In this document: piece after piece, positions 17,931-26,966 of the stretch
Numbering within the stretch: position 1 is the first letter of the stretch
Layout of the letters: the number at the start of each line of letters is the position of its first letter
Assembly (NCBI RefSeq): GCF_002288105.1
Contig: NZ_CP016774.1
Location: 1 to 64,000 of the forward strand
DNA: 64,000 nucleotides
Direction of reading: 5' to 3'
DNA from: Candidatus Planktophila versatilis
Lineage (GTDB): Bacteria > Actinomycetota > Actinomycetes > Nanopelagicales > Nanopelagicaceae
Notes under the pieces: model-generated
What the model saw: the letters and a program-made list of their open reading frames with translations, nothing else
What the model was told of the DNA's origin: nothing
The model's database searches: none
Position numbers and translations under genes: made by a program

Positions 17931-20216
17931 ATGAGAGCTTCTGCTGCTCTAAGTAATGTCCAAGTAACAGGGACTAACCTAAATATCACCTACATCGTTT
18001 TGGCGGTGGCACTTGCTGCCCTTGGTATCGCCTATGCGTTGCGCCAGCAAGTACTTGCTGCCAACGATGGCACTGAGAAGATGCGCGAGATTGCCGAAGC
18101 TGTTCAAGAAGGAGCGGCGGCATATCTTGCCCGCCAGTTCCGCACCCTTTCTTATTTTGTAGGAATTGTTTTCTTCCTGCTCTTTGCATTGCCCGCCGAC
18201 ACAACTGCTATCCGCGTTGGTCGCTCTATCTTCTTCCTTGTAGGCGCTGGGTTCTCAGCCCTGGTTGGTTATAACGGTATGTGGTTGGCAGTTCGCGCAA
18301 ATGTGCGCGTTGCTGAAGCTGCTCGTCAGAAAGATGGCACCAAGGCTGTGCAGATTGCTTTCCGCACAGGTGGCGTTGTTGGCATGACAACGGTAGGTCT
18401 GGGCCTAGTAGGAGCCGCACTCGTAGTTATTTTATTCCGCGAGAACGCACCTGTTGTTCTTGAAGGATTTGGTTTTGGCGCTGCGATGCTCGCGATGTTT
18501 ATGCGCGTGGGTGGCGGAATCTTTACTAAGGCAGCTGATGTGGGAGCAGACCTCGTCGGTAAAGTTGAAAAAGGTATTCCAGAAGATGACCCACGAAATG
18601 CGGCAACAATTGCAGATAACGTGGGCGATAACGTAGGTGACTGCGCTGGTATGGCAGCAGACTTGTTCGAGTCATATGCGGTAACACTTGTTGCAGCGTT
18701 GATCTTAGGTAAGGCAGCTTTCGGTAACGAAGGTCTGATCTATCCGCTCATCGTGCCAGCAATCGGTATCGTCACAGCCGTAATCGGAATCTTTGCAACT
18801 CGCTTGCGTTCAACCGATAAGTCAGCAATGACAGCTATTAACCGCTCATTTTTCATGTCAGCGATTATCTCTGCTGGTCTTACCGGCCTTGCAACATTTA
18901 CGTACTTGCCAGGTAAGTTCAACTTGCTTACTAACTTCTCACCTACAGTGCTAGAAGAAGCGGGCAATATCAATCCACGCGTGCTGGCTTTTGGCGCAGT
19001 CATTATCGGAATCGTTTTAGCTGCTGCTATTCAAGTACTTACCGGCTTCTTTACTGAAACCGGCAAGCGCCCAGTTAATGATGTGGCAGCCTCCTCTCAG
19101 ACAGGTGCGGCAACAGTAATTCTGGCTGGTATTTCAGTTGGTTTTGAATCAGCTGTCTATTCTGCAATCTTGATTGCATCCGCAGTCTTTGGCGCCTTCT
19201 TACTCGGCGGCGGATCTGTTGTTCTCTCACTCTTTGCTATCGCACTTGCAGGAACCGGACTACTCACAACAGTGGGTGTCATCGTTGCAATGGACACCTT
19301 CGGGCCTATCTCAGATAACGCACAAGGCATTGCCGAGATGTCGGGTGATGTTAAAGGTGAGGGTGCACAGATCCTTACTTCTCTCGATGCCGTTGGTAAT
19401 ACAACAAAGGCAATTACTAAAGGAATCGCAATTGCCACCGCAGTATTAGCTGCAACGGCGCTCTTTGGTGCATTTACTGATGCCATCAAGGAAGCTGTCA
19501 TTAAGGCAGTGGGCGAGGGCGCAGATGTTGCACTTGAGTACCAAGGCATCCTTGATATTGCATCGCCTCGTAACTTAGTTGGTTTGATTATTGGAGCCGC
19601 AGTTGTGTTCCTCTTCTCAGGTCTAGCAGTCAACGCTGTCTCACGCGCGGCAAGTGCCGTAGTTGTTGAAGTTCGTAATCAATTCAAGATGCACCCAGGA
19701 ATCATGAACGGCACTGAAAAGCCGGAATATGGTCGGGTGGTTGATATCTGTACTCGCGACTCACTACGTGAATTGGTAACACCAGGTCTGCTAGCAGTCA
19801 TGGCGCCAATCGCAGTGGGATTCGGCCTGGGCGTTGGCGCACTCGGTGCCTACCTAGCTGGTGCAATTGGCACCGGAACACTAATGGCAGTCTTCCTATC
19901 TAACTCAGGTGGTGCGTGGGATAACGCAAAGAAGATGGTTGAAGATGGTCACTACGGTGGCAAGGGCACAGAGGCACACGCTGCAACTGTTGTCGGAGAC
20001 ACTGTGGGAGATCCATTTAAGGACACCGCGGGGCCTGCAATTAACCCACTAATTAAGGTGATGAACCTGGTTGGTTTGTTGATTACTCCAGCAATTGTCA
20101 GCTTCGCACTACCTGCGCGATCATCGATGTCACTAGTGATTGCACTTGTTGCAACAGCGATCATTATTGGAGCGCTGATTCGTAATCGTCGTCAATCGAC
20201 AACTATCGAATACTAA
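17931..20216 (+). CDS. hppA: Membrane-bound H+-translocating pyrophosphatase, K+-independent type
   Basis: HppA couples PPi hydrolysis to proton pumping across the membrane and saves energy in streamlined cells. The 761-residue protein has about 16 membrane segments. The catalytic loop shows GGGIFTKAADVGADLVGKVE and then DDPRNAATIADNVGDNVGDC (residues about 196-238); a second acidic cluster is GDTVGDPFKDTAGPAINPLI near the C-terminus. The sequence GNTTKAITKG has Lys where K+-dependent enzymes have Ala, so the K+-independent class is expected. A GGAGGAG ribosome site precedes the ATG. Confidence 0.96.
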   Translation: MRASAALSNVQVTGTNLNITYIVLAVALAALGIAYALRQQVLAANDGTEKMREIAEAVQEGAAAYLARQFRTLSYFVGIVFFLLFALPADTTAIRVGRSIFFLVGAGFSALVGYNGMWLAVRANVRVAEAARQKDGTKAVQIAFRTGGVVGMTTVGLGLVGAALVVILFRENAPVVLEGFGFGAAMLAMFMRVGGGIFTKAADVGADLVGKVEKGIPEDDPRNAATIADNVGDNVGDCAGMAADLFESYAVTLVAALILGKAAFGNEGLIYPLIVPAIGIVTAVIGIFATRLRSTDKSAMTAINRSFFMSAIISAGLTGLATFTYLPGKFNLLTNFSPTVLEEAGNINPRVLAFGAVIIGIVLAAAIQVLTGFFTETGKRPVNDVAASSQTGAATVILAGISVGFESAVYSAILIASAVFGAFLLGGGSVVLSLFAIALAGTGLLTTVGVIVAMDTFGPISDNAQGIAEMSGDVKGEGAQILTSLDAVGNTTKAITKGIAIATAVLAATALFGAFTDAIKEAVIKAVGEGADVALEYQGILDIASPRNLVGLIIGAAVVFLFSGLAVNAVSRAASAVVVEVRNQFKMHPGIMNGTEKPEYGRVVDICTRDSLRELVTPGLLAVMAPIAVGFGLGVGALGAYLAGAIGTGTLMAVFLSNSGGAWDNAKKMVEDGHYGGKGTEAHAATVVGDTVGDPFKDTAGPAINPLIKVMNLVGLLITPAIVSFALPARSSMSLVIALVATAIIIGALIRNRRQSTTIEY

Positions 20217-20240
20217 GAGCGAGTAACTTCCCCTACACGC

Positions 20241-23000
20241 ATGGCTAAAGTCTTTAAGAAGCTGGTGATCGTTGAATCACCGGCAAAAGCGCGCAAGATT
20301 GGCGGCTACCTCGGCGATGGTTACATCGTCGAGGCTAGCGTCGGTCATATCCGCGACCTTCCGCAGCGCGCTGCTGATATTCCTAAAGAAGTAAAGAAGT
20401 TAGCCTGGTCTAAAGAGGGCGTGGATATCGAAAATGATTTCGCCCCTTTATATGTCATCAACCCCGATAAGAAGGCGAAGGTTGCCGAACTTAAAGAGTT
20501 GATGAAAGAGGCAGATGAGATCCTGCTGGCAACGGATGAAGACCGCGAAGGTGAAGCGATTGCTTGGCACTTAGTAGAAGTTCTGCAACCAAAGATTCCT
20601 ATTAAGCGGATGGTCTTTAATGAAATTACCGAAGAGGCGATAAAGGCTGCCGTAGAAAATACCCGCGATCTTGATTACAACCTGATTGACGCCCAGGAAA
20701 CAAGGCGTGTGCTAGATAGGCTTTTTGGGTATCGACTTTCGCCAGTCTTGTGGAAGAAAGTGATGCCACGAATTTCAGCAGGTCGCGTGCAATCAGTTGC
20801 CACCAAGTTGATTGTGGAGAAAGAACGCGAGCGGATGGCCTTTATTTCATCCTCTTGGTGGGATCTCAATGCCAAGACAGATCTTGGCTTTACCGCGCGG
20901 CTACTTTCAGTTGATGGCAAAAAAGTAGCTGCCACCAGTGACTTTGGCGCAGATGGTGCGGTAAAAGAAAAGTCCCTAAAAGACATTTTGTTATTGGATG
21001 AAAAACAAGCAACTGCGCTGACCGAAAGTCTTAAAGGCACACCACTGACTGTGAAGTCGATGGAAGAGAGTCCGCGTACCGAACGACCTAAGCCACCTTT
21101 TACAACTTCAACGATGCAACAAGATGCTGGCAGCCGACTTGGGTGGGGCGCACAAATTACGATGCGTATTGCACAGCGCCTCTATGAAAACGGCTACATC
21201 ACCTATATGCGAACCGATTCCATCAATTTATCTGAGCAGGCAGTCAAAGCAGCCCGCGCTTCAGCTGCTTCGCTTTATGGCAAAGACCATGTTTATGAAA
21301 GTGCCCGTGTGTATCAAGGAAAGACAAAGAATGCCCAGGAAGCCCACGAAGCAATTAGACCGGCAGGTGATGTCTTTAAGACACCAGGTGAGTTAGCACC
21401 AGAGCTATCACGCGATGAGTTCGCACTCTATGACTTGATTTGGAAGCGCACTGTGGCATCGCAAATGGCTGATGCTAAGAAGATGCAGATGCGGGTTGAT
21501 TTTGATGCAACGACAGCCGATAAGAAGGCAACCATCTTCCGCGCCAATGGCTCTGTGATTACCTTTGCTGGCTTCTTAGCTGCCTATGACGATATTGCCA
21601 GTGATGAAAACAAAGATGAAGAGTCAGAAGATCGCCGCCTACCTGCAATGACAGTGGGGCAATCAGTTAAAGTTGAGGAATATTCCTGTGAAGGCCACGA
21701 GACAAAGCCACCTGCGCGCTATACCGAGCCAACTCTTGTGAAGAAGTTGGAAGAGCTCGGTATAGGACGGCCATCAACATTTGCCTCCATTATTCAAACG
21801 ATTCAAGATCGTGGCTATGTCTCAAAGCGCGGGCGCGCACTTGTGCCAACCTTCTTAGCATTTTCAGTAACAGGCCTATTAGAGACTCACTTTACGAAGC
21901 TAGTGGATTATGACTTCACCGCATCAATGGAAGAAGATCTCGACAAGATTGCAGCCGGGGAGGCAGGCCGGGTTGATTGGTTGCGCGATTTCTATTACGG
22001 CGTTAACGGTGAGCCAGGCCTTAATGAGTTAGCACTTGATCTCGGTGTGATTGACGCCCGAGCGACAAACACGATGAACTTATCTGACACTATTGAAATT
22101 CGGGTGGGCCGCTTTGGTCCTTACTTGCAAGAGAACCTACCTGATCAAGATCGCAAGCTTGCCAATATCCCAGAAGGTTTAGCACCGGATGAGCTCACAC
22201 TTGCGAAAGCAATTGAGTTACTTGCCGCTCCATCAGGTGAGCGTGAATTAGGTGTTGACCCCAAGACAAACTTTGAAGTGGTTGCAAAGTCAGGTCGCTT
22301 TGGTCCATACATCACTGAAATCTTTCCGGCAGAGCCGGTAGAACTTAACGATAAAGGTGAACCGAAGAAGAAGCGGAAGAAGAAAGATGCACCGAAGCCA
22401 AAGACCGCATCGCTTCTTTCCACAATGAATCTAGACACCATCACACTCGATGATGCGCTGCAGCTGCTCTCTCTTCCACGCGTGCTGGGAACAAATAGTG
22501 CGGGCGATGAAATCACGGTGCAGAACGGTCGCTATGGTCCATATCTCAAAGCTGGTGCTGACTCACGGACCTTAACCTCAGAAGATCAACTCTTTTCAAT
22601 CAACCTAGATGAAGCACTTGAGATTTATTCAAAGCCAAAAGAGCGACGGCGCGGTGTGGCAAAGCCGCCACTAAAAGAACTCGGTGTTGATCCGGGTAGT
22701 GAAAAACAAGTCATCATTAAAGATGGGCGCTTTGGTATGTATGTCACCGATGGCGAGACCAATGCAACGCTACGTCGTGGTGACACCCTGGAAGCAATGA
22801 CACTTGAGCGTGGCCTAGAGCTACTGGCCGGACGCCGTGCGTGGGAGGCAGAAAATGGCCCATCTCCTAAGAAGTCACGGAAGAAAGCAGCTAAAGCAAA
22901 GCCAAGCGCAACTGCGCCAACGCTAACCAAGAACACGGTGAAGAAAGCTGCAACAAAGAAGAAGGCGGCTAAGAAGGCGAGCGGTAAGGCTAAAAGTTAA
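20241..23000 (+). CDS. topA: DNA topoisomerase I
   Basis: Type IA topoisomerase that relaxes negative supercoils. The 919-residue protein has the Toprim domain (VESPAKARKIGGYLGDGYIV, then TDEDREGEAIAWHLVEVL), the active-site region YITYMRTDSINLS with the catalytic Tyr, and four C-terminal repeats such as VGRFGPYLQE, KSGRFGPYITE, QNGRYGPYLKA and KDGRFGMYVTD, typical of actinobacterial TopA without zinc fingers. The last 50 residues are a Lys/Ala-rich tail, a known actinobacterial trait that increases processivity. Gene starts 24 bp after hppA. Confidence 0.97.
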   Translation: MAKVFKKLVIVESPAKARKIGGYLGDGYIVEASVGHIRDLPQRAADIPKEVKKLAWSKEGVDIENDFAPLYVINPDKKAKVAELKELMKEADEILLATDEDREGEAIAWHLVEVLQPKIPIKRMVFNEITEEAIKAAVENTRDLDYNLIDAQETRRVLDRLFGYRLSPVLWKKVMPRISAGRVQSVATKLIVEKERERMAFISSSWWDLNAKTDLGFTARLLSVDGKKVAATSDFGADGAVKEKSLKDILLLDEKQATALTESLKGTPLTVKSMEESPRTERPKPPFTTSTMQQDAGSRLGWGAQITMRIAQRLYENGYITYMRTDSINLSEQAVKAARASAASLYGKDHVYESARVYQGKTKNAQEAHEAIRPAGDVFKTPGELAPELSRDEFALYDLIWKRTVASQMADAKKMQMRVDFDATTADKKATIFRANGSVITFAGFLAAYDDIASDENKDEESEDRRLPAMTVGQSVKVEEYSCEGHETKPPARYTEPTLVKKLEELGIGRPSTFASIIQTIQDRGYVSKRGRALVPTFLAFSVTGLLETHFTKLVDYDFTASMEEDLDKIAAGEAGRVDWLRDFYYGVNGEPGLNELALDLGVIDARATNTMNLSDTIEIRVGRFGPYLQENLPDQDRKLANIPEGLAPDELTLAKAIELLAAPSGERELGVDPKTNFEVVAKSGRFGPYITEIFPAEPVELNDKGEPKKKRKKKDAPKPKTASLLSTMNLDTITLDDALQLLSLPRVLGTNSAGDEITVQNGRYGPYLKAGADSRTLTSEDQLFSINLDEALEIYSKPKERRRGVAKPPLKELGVDPGSEKQVIIKDGRFGMYVTDGETNATLRRGDTLEAMTLERGLELLAGRRAWEAENGPSPKKSRKKAAKAKPSATAPTLTKNTVKKAATKKKAAKKASGKAKS

Positions 23001-23015
23001 CTAATCCAAAGTGGA

Positions 23016-23393
23016 TTAATAGAGAGTCAGCTTTAATTTCTGCGCATTTGTCGCCATTTGCTTATCCAGAGTGATCACTCCGTCAATTAAAAGTGAAATA
23101 GTTTCAGCTGTTGCCAGATGAATTGCATCTGCGGCTTTCACGGTAATCTCACTGGAATAACTTTCAGCACGGTTAAGAATTGTATTGCTGATATCAACAA
23201 AGGAGAATTGAGTTAATAAATGCTGAGCACGAGGTAATAGCAAATCGTTGAACTTAGTAACAGCCCGAAGCACCTCAACACTGGAAAGTCGAGAGGTAAC
23301 AGGATGGTCCTTTAACACACTAGATAACTCAATACTGTTTGGTTCTTCGAAAACCGAGGCGAGAATTACCGAGCTATCAACATACCAACTCAA
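23016..23393 (-). CDS. PIN-domain toxin (VapC-like ribonuclease)
   Basis: PIN toxins cleave RNA with a Mg2+ centre of conserved acids. The 125-residue protein shows the first Asp in WYVDSSVIL (residue 6), the Glu in SSVEVLRAV (about 40), the Asp in KAADAIHLATAE (about 90) and a last Asp in DGVITLDKQMA (about 108). Length is normal, so it looks intact. It overlaps its antitoxin gene by 4 bp, the standard antitoxin-first layout, and lies convergent to topA. Confidence 0.88.
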   Translation of the reverse strand: MSWYVDSSVILASVFEEPNSIELSSVLKDHPVTSRLSSVEVLRAVTKFNDLLLPRAQHLLTQFSFVDISNTILNRAESYSSEITVKAADAIHLATAETISLLIDGVITLDKQMATNAQKLKLTLY

Positions 23394-23761
23394 TAGCGTG
23401 CTTCTTCACGCTCTTTGAGAAACTCTGCTAAGAGACTTCTTCCATCGGGGTTTGGTAGTGGCTCGAAAACCTTTGGATCAAATTTAGCCTTTGCTGGAGT
23501 TATGAGCCCGGCATCAATGAGATCTTGAAGTGATGTCGGTTTAATAGCGCGAATCTCTGCAACTGGTTTTCCCCATTCGGTAACGATGACAATTTCACCG
23601 CTCTTTACAAGACCAAGTACTTTTGAGGCTTCTTGACGGAGTTCTCGGACACCGACAGACAATTTCTTTGTGATCATATCTTCAAGGAGAGAAGGTTTTT
23701 TAGCTTTTGAAGGTGCCTTCTTCACTGCACGGGTTGCACTTTTTTTCGCTGATGTGGCCAT
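23390..23761 (-). CDS. Antitoxin of Phd/YefM type with basic N-terminal tail
   Basis: The antitoxin binds and neutralises the PIN toxin and represses the operon. The 123-residue protein has a Phd/YefM-like fold core: SVGVRELRQEASKVLGLVKS, then VIVTEWGKPVAEIRAI, followed by a C-terminal toxin-binding part (LLAEFLKEREEARY). Unusually the first about 24 residues are a Lys/Ala-rich tail (SAKKSATRAVKKAPSKAKKP), similar in composition to the neighbouring TopA tail. The ATG at 23761 is preferred over an upstream ATG because the -10 element and operator lie directly before it. Confidence 0.85.
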   Translation of the reverse strand: MATSAKKSATRAVKKAPSKAKKPSLLEDMITKKLSVGVRELRQEASKVLGLVKSGEIVIVTEWGKPVAEIRAIKPTSLQDLIDAGLITPAKAKFDPKVFEPLPNPDGRSLLAEFLKEREEARY

Positions 23762-23766
23762 GGCTA

Positions 23767-23797
23767 AATGTAGCACAAAAAGTAAAAGTGCTACATT
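23767..23797. promoter_or_regulatory. Inverted-repeat operator of the toxin-antitoxin operon
   Basis: AATGTAGCAC (23767-23776) and GTGCTACATT (23788-23797) are perfect 10-bp arms with an 11-bp spacer, so half-sites are 21 bp (two helical turns) apart. The minus-strand TACATT -10 hexamer lies inside the proximal arm, 5 nt before the antitoxin ATG, so binding would block transcription. Confidence 0.85.
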
Positions 23798-23850
23798 ATC
23801 CACAGCCCCAGCTATTCACCCTCATTAATAGGAGTTTTTAGCTGCGCCGA

Positions 23851-23856
23851 TACACT
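23851..23856 (+). promoter_or_regulatory. -10 element, leaderless galE promoter
   Basis: TACACT, 6 nt before the galE ATG; no ribosome site in between. Confidence 0.5.
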
Positions 23857-23862
23857 TCCGTA

Positions 23863-24831
23863 ATGACCCCCGAGAGATGGCTGCTCACAGGTGGCGCTGG
23901 CTATATTGGCGCCCATATCGCAGATGAGTTCATCTGTAATGATAAATCTGTAGTCATCATTGATTCGCTCTATCAAGGCCTGGAATCCCGCATCACCTTC
24001 CTGCGGGCAAAACATGGCCTGGAGATTCCCTTTATCAAGTGCGATATCCGTGATTACAACGAGATTGAAAGCTTAATCCGCGAATACAAGATCGATGGCA
24101 TCATTCACACCGCAGCCCTAAAAGCTGTCGGTGAATCAATGGAAAAACCAGATGAGTATTTCCAAGTGAATTTAGAAGCAACTAATGAATTAATCGAAAT
24201 AGCAAAGCGCAATGGAGTGAAGAAATTTATCTTCTCATCCACCGCAGCTGTCTATGGCAGTCCAGACACTATGGATCCATGCAAAGAAGATGGCCCGAAG
24301 GCACCCATCTCTCCTTATGGAGATTCAAAGTATCAAGCAGAATCAAAGGTGACCGCTTTTATTAATACACCCGGTAACCATGGAACATCACTGCGTTTCT
24401 TTAATGTGGTGGGCACCGCAGCACCAGAACTCCTGGATAACTCGGTCGAGAACTTAGTTCCCATTGTTCTAGGCAAATTAAATAAAGGCCAAGCACCTGA
24501 GATCTTCGGCACCGACTACCCCACCGCCGATGGCACCTGTGTGCGCGACTATGTCGATGTCAGAGATATTGCCCGCGCACATTTAGCGGCAGCCGATGCC
24601 ACAACCCCACTGCCACCAGCGATGAACATCGGCACCGGGCGCGGGGCATCTGTGCGCGAGATTATTGATTTAGTTCTGCAAGCAACGAATAAGACTCAGA
24701 CCGAAGTAATTAAGAGCCCACGCCGGGCAGGAGATCCAGCGTTCTTATGTGCTGATGTGGCACTTGCAAAGAGTGCGATGGGCTTTACATCCAAATACTC
24801 ACTTGAAGAGAGCATTCGCAGTCTGTTCTAG
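23863..24831 (+). CDS. galE: UDP-glucose 4-epimerase
   Basis: GalE interconverts UDP-glucose and UDP-galactose with NAD. The 322-residue SDR protein has the Rossmann motif TGGAGYIGAHIADEF at residues 9-23, HTAALKAVGESMEKPDEY (near 83), the Ser-x24-YxxxK catalytic set (FSSTAAVYG, then YGDSKYQAE) and RFFNVVGTA. These are classical GalE marks. UDP-galactose would feed the envelope glycan genes at 29-58 kb. Promoter appears leaderless. Confidence 0.93.
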   Translation: MTPERWLLTGGAGYIGAHIADEFICNDKSVVIIDSLYQGLESRITFLRAKHGLEIPFIKCDIRDYNEIESLIREYKIDGIIHTAALKAVGESMEKPDEYFQVNLEATNELIEIAKRNGVKKFIFSSTAAVYGSPDTMDPCKEDGPKAPISPYGDSKYQAESKVTAFINTPGNHGTSLRFFNVVGTAAPELLDNSVENLVPIVLGKLNKGQAPEIFGTDYPTADGTCVRDYVDVRDIARAHLAAADATTPLPPAMNIGTGRGASVREIIDLVLQATNKTQTEVIKSPRRAGDPAFLCADVALAKSAMGFTSKYSLEESIRSLF

Positions 24832-24860
24832 GCTCTAAAGTCATTATCTGATGCGCCCGA

Positions 24861-24866
24861 TAGACT
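24861..24866 (+). promoter_or_regulatory. -10 element, leaderless MFS-tmk promoter
   Basis: TAGACT, 6 nt before the ATG; the 15-bp block around it closely resembles those of galE (23851) and the Fur-family gene (63329). Confidence 0.5.
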
Positions 24867-24872
24867 TCCCTC

Positions 24873-26966
24873 ATGCCAGCTAGCCTGCCCACACCTGCTG
24901 CTCCTAAGCAGGATGCCACTCGCAGCGTCCTTGCTATCCCGGCATTTCGCAAACTCTGGAAGGCGATGGTCTTCTCATCTTTAGGTGATTGGCTCGGCCT
25001 ACTTGCAACAACTGCCCTGGCCGCACAACTTTCTGGCGGTTCTTATGCCACCGCAAACTTTGCTATCGCTGGTGTCTTTATTGCGCGTTTGTTACCTGCA
25101 GTATTTCTTGGTCCCATTGCTGGAGTATTTGCAGATCGCTTTGATCGCCGCCGCTTGATGGTTGTCATCGACATTCTTCGCGCCGCCCTCTATATCTCCA
25201 TCCCAATCGTGCACACCTACTTCTGGCTCTATGCCGCGATGATCTTGGTTGAATGCCTCACGCTCTTCTGGTCACCAGCGAAGGAAGCATCAGTACCTAA
25301 TCTTGTCCCACGCGATAAGTTAGAAAATGCTAATCAGGTCTCACTACTAGCTGCCTATGGCACCGCACCCATTGCCGCAATTCTCTTCACACTTCTTACC
25401 TTGCTCTCAGGTGCCCTGGCAACGATTAGCCCACTGCTACCAACTAACTCAGTAGATATCGCCCTCTACTTCAACGCTCTCTCCTTCCTCTTTGCCGCCT
25501 ACACAATCCGTGGTCTCAAAGAGATTCCAAAAGGCGCCGCCTCTAAAAAAGATGCCGAGCAGAACATCGGCCAATCACTGCTTCAAGGTTGGAAGGCTGT
25601 CTCGCAATCAAAGATTATTCGTGGGCTGATCATTGGCATGATTGGCGCCTTCTCCGCAGCAGGTGCTGTGATTGGCCTAGCTCGCACATTTGTAGGAGAC
25701 CTTGGCGGAGGAGATGCCGCATATGGTGTTCTCTTTGGCGCAGTCTTTACCGGTCTTGCCATCGGCATTGCATTTGGCCCAAAGATATTCGCCCAGTTCT
25801 CTCGCCGTCGTTTATTTGGCGCATCTCTTTCCACTGCCGGCTTCTTCCTTGTGTTGCTGGCACTGATTTCAAATCTCACACTGTCAGTCATCATCGTGAT
25901 CTTCCTTGGCGCCTTTAGCGGCATCACTTGGGTCACTGGCTTCACCATGCTCGGCATGGAAGTACATGATGACGTTCGTGGCCGCACCTTTGCCTTTGTG
26001 CAATCACTGATTCGCATTACCTTGGTAGCAGTCCTGGCCACCGCGCCCATTATCGCTGCCACCATTGGTGAGCATAGATATGAATTCCAGAACACCACCC
26101 TTGACTACAACGGCGCCCAGATAACTATGTTGCTTGCCGGTTTAATCGCAGCGCTGATTGGTTACATCTCCTACCGCCAGATGAAAGACCGCCCACAAGT
26201 CTCGCTCTGGTCCGATATCGTCGCAGCGCTGCAAGGAGAACTTGGCGCCATCACTGGCGCCCAAACCCAGAGCATCTTCATCGCCTTTGAAGGTGGCGAA
26301 GGCACCGGCAAATCAACCCAATCTAAGTTACTTGCTAAGTGGTTAGAACAAGAAGCTGAGACCGTGCTTCTGACCCGTGAACCCGGGGGCACCACACTCG
26401 GAAAAGATCTACGCACCATCTTGCTCGGCCACGAAACTGGCGCAATTAGCCCACGAGCAGAAGCTCTGCTCTATGCCGCAGATCGCGCCCACCATGTTTA
26501 CTCTGTTATTCGCCCAGCGTTAGAACGCGGTGAAGTAGTTATCTCAGATCGCTACTTTGATTCATCGGCTGCCTACCAAGGCGCCGGAAGAGTTCTTATT
26601 CCAGGTGAGGTTGCGCGCATCTCTCGATGGGCCACCGAGAGCCTTTATCCCACACTGACTATCCTGATCGACCTGCCAGCAGAAGTTGGTCTTGCTCGCC
26701 TGCATTCACTAGATCGCTTAGAGGCAGAACCGAAAGAATTTCACGAACGCGTGCGCCAAGAGTTCTTACAAATCGCCATGATGGACCCAGAGCGCTACTT
26801 TGTAGTTGATGGCACCCAGTCAGTGGAAGAGATCCACAAACAAATCATTGAACGCGTTGCCGAGCTACCAGCGCTCAAGCGCAACGCAGCTGGCCCACAC
26901 CAGAATCGTTTACTACGCCCTATTCGTTTTGCAACGAATGCAGTCACGCATCGGATAAAGAAGTAA
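24873..26966 (+). CDS. tmk: MFS transporter-thymidylate kinase fusion
   Basis: Two units in one 697-residue chain. Residues about 25-430 are a 12-segment major facilitator transporter (FADRFDRRRLMVVIDILRAA is the conserved loop 2-3 motif). Residues about 467-670 are dTMP kinase, which phosphorylates dTMP to dTDP: P-loop FEGGEGTGKSTQ near 473, LLTREPGGTTLGKDLR, and SDRYFDSSAAYQGAGR. A short basic tail follows. Similar bifunctional MFS/dTMP kinase proteins are annotated in other Actinobacteria. It is directly followed by holB with no gap, as tmk-holB are paired in many bacteria. The transported compound is not evident. Confidence 0.92.
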   Translation: MPASLPTPAAPKQDATRSVLAIPAFRKLWKAMVFSSLGDWLGLLATTALAAQLSGGSYATANFAIAGVFIARLLPAVFLGPIAGVFADRFDRRRLMVVIDILRAALYISIPIVHTYFWLYAAMILVECLTLFWSPAKEASVPNLVPRDKLENANQVSLLAAYGTAPIAAILFTLLTLLSGALATISPLLPTNSVDIALYFNALSFLFAAYTIRGLKEIPKGAASKKDAEQNIGQSLLQGWKAVSQSKIIRGLIIGMIGAFSAAGAVIGLARTFVGDLGGGDAAYGVLFGAVFTGLAIGIAFGPKIFAQFSRRRLFGASLSTAGFFLVLLALISNLTLSVIIVIFLGAFSGITWVTGFTMLGMEVHDDVRGRTFAFVQSLIRITLVAVLATAPIIAATIGEHRYEFQNTTLDYNGAQITMLLAGLIAALIGYISYRQMKDRPQVSLWSDIVAALQGELGAITGAQTQSIFIAFEGGEGTGKSTQSKLLAKWLEQEAETVLLTREPGGTTLGKDLRTILLGHETGAISPRAEALLYAADRAHHVYSVIRPALERGEVVISDRYFDSSAAYQGAGRVLIPGEVARISRWATESLYPTLTILIDLPAEVGLARLHSLDRLEAEPKEFHERVRQEFLQIAMMDPERYFVVDGTQSVEEIHKQIIERVAELPALKRNAAGPHQNRLLRPIRFATNAVTHRIKK

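Noticed and set aside
19157-19633. Open frame of 158 codons antisense to hppA
   Set aside because: Low-complexity Ala/Pro/Thr shadow of a membrane protein gene; no start signals.
23002-23018. TAATCC-N5-GGATTA after topA as a terminator
   Set aside because: Only 6 bp, AT-rich and without a T-run; too weak to call.
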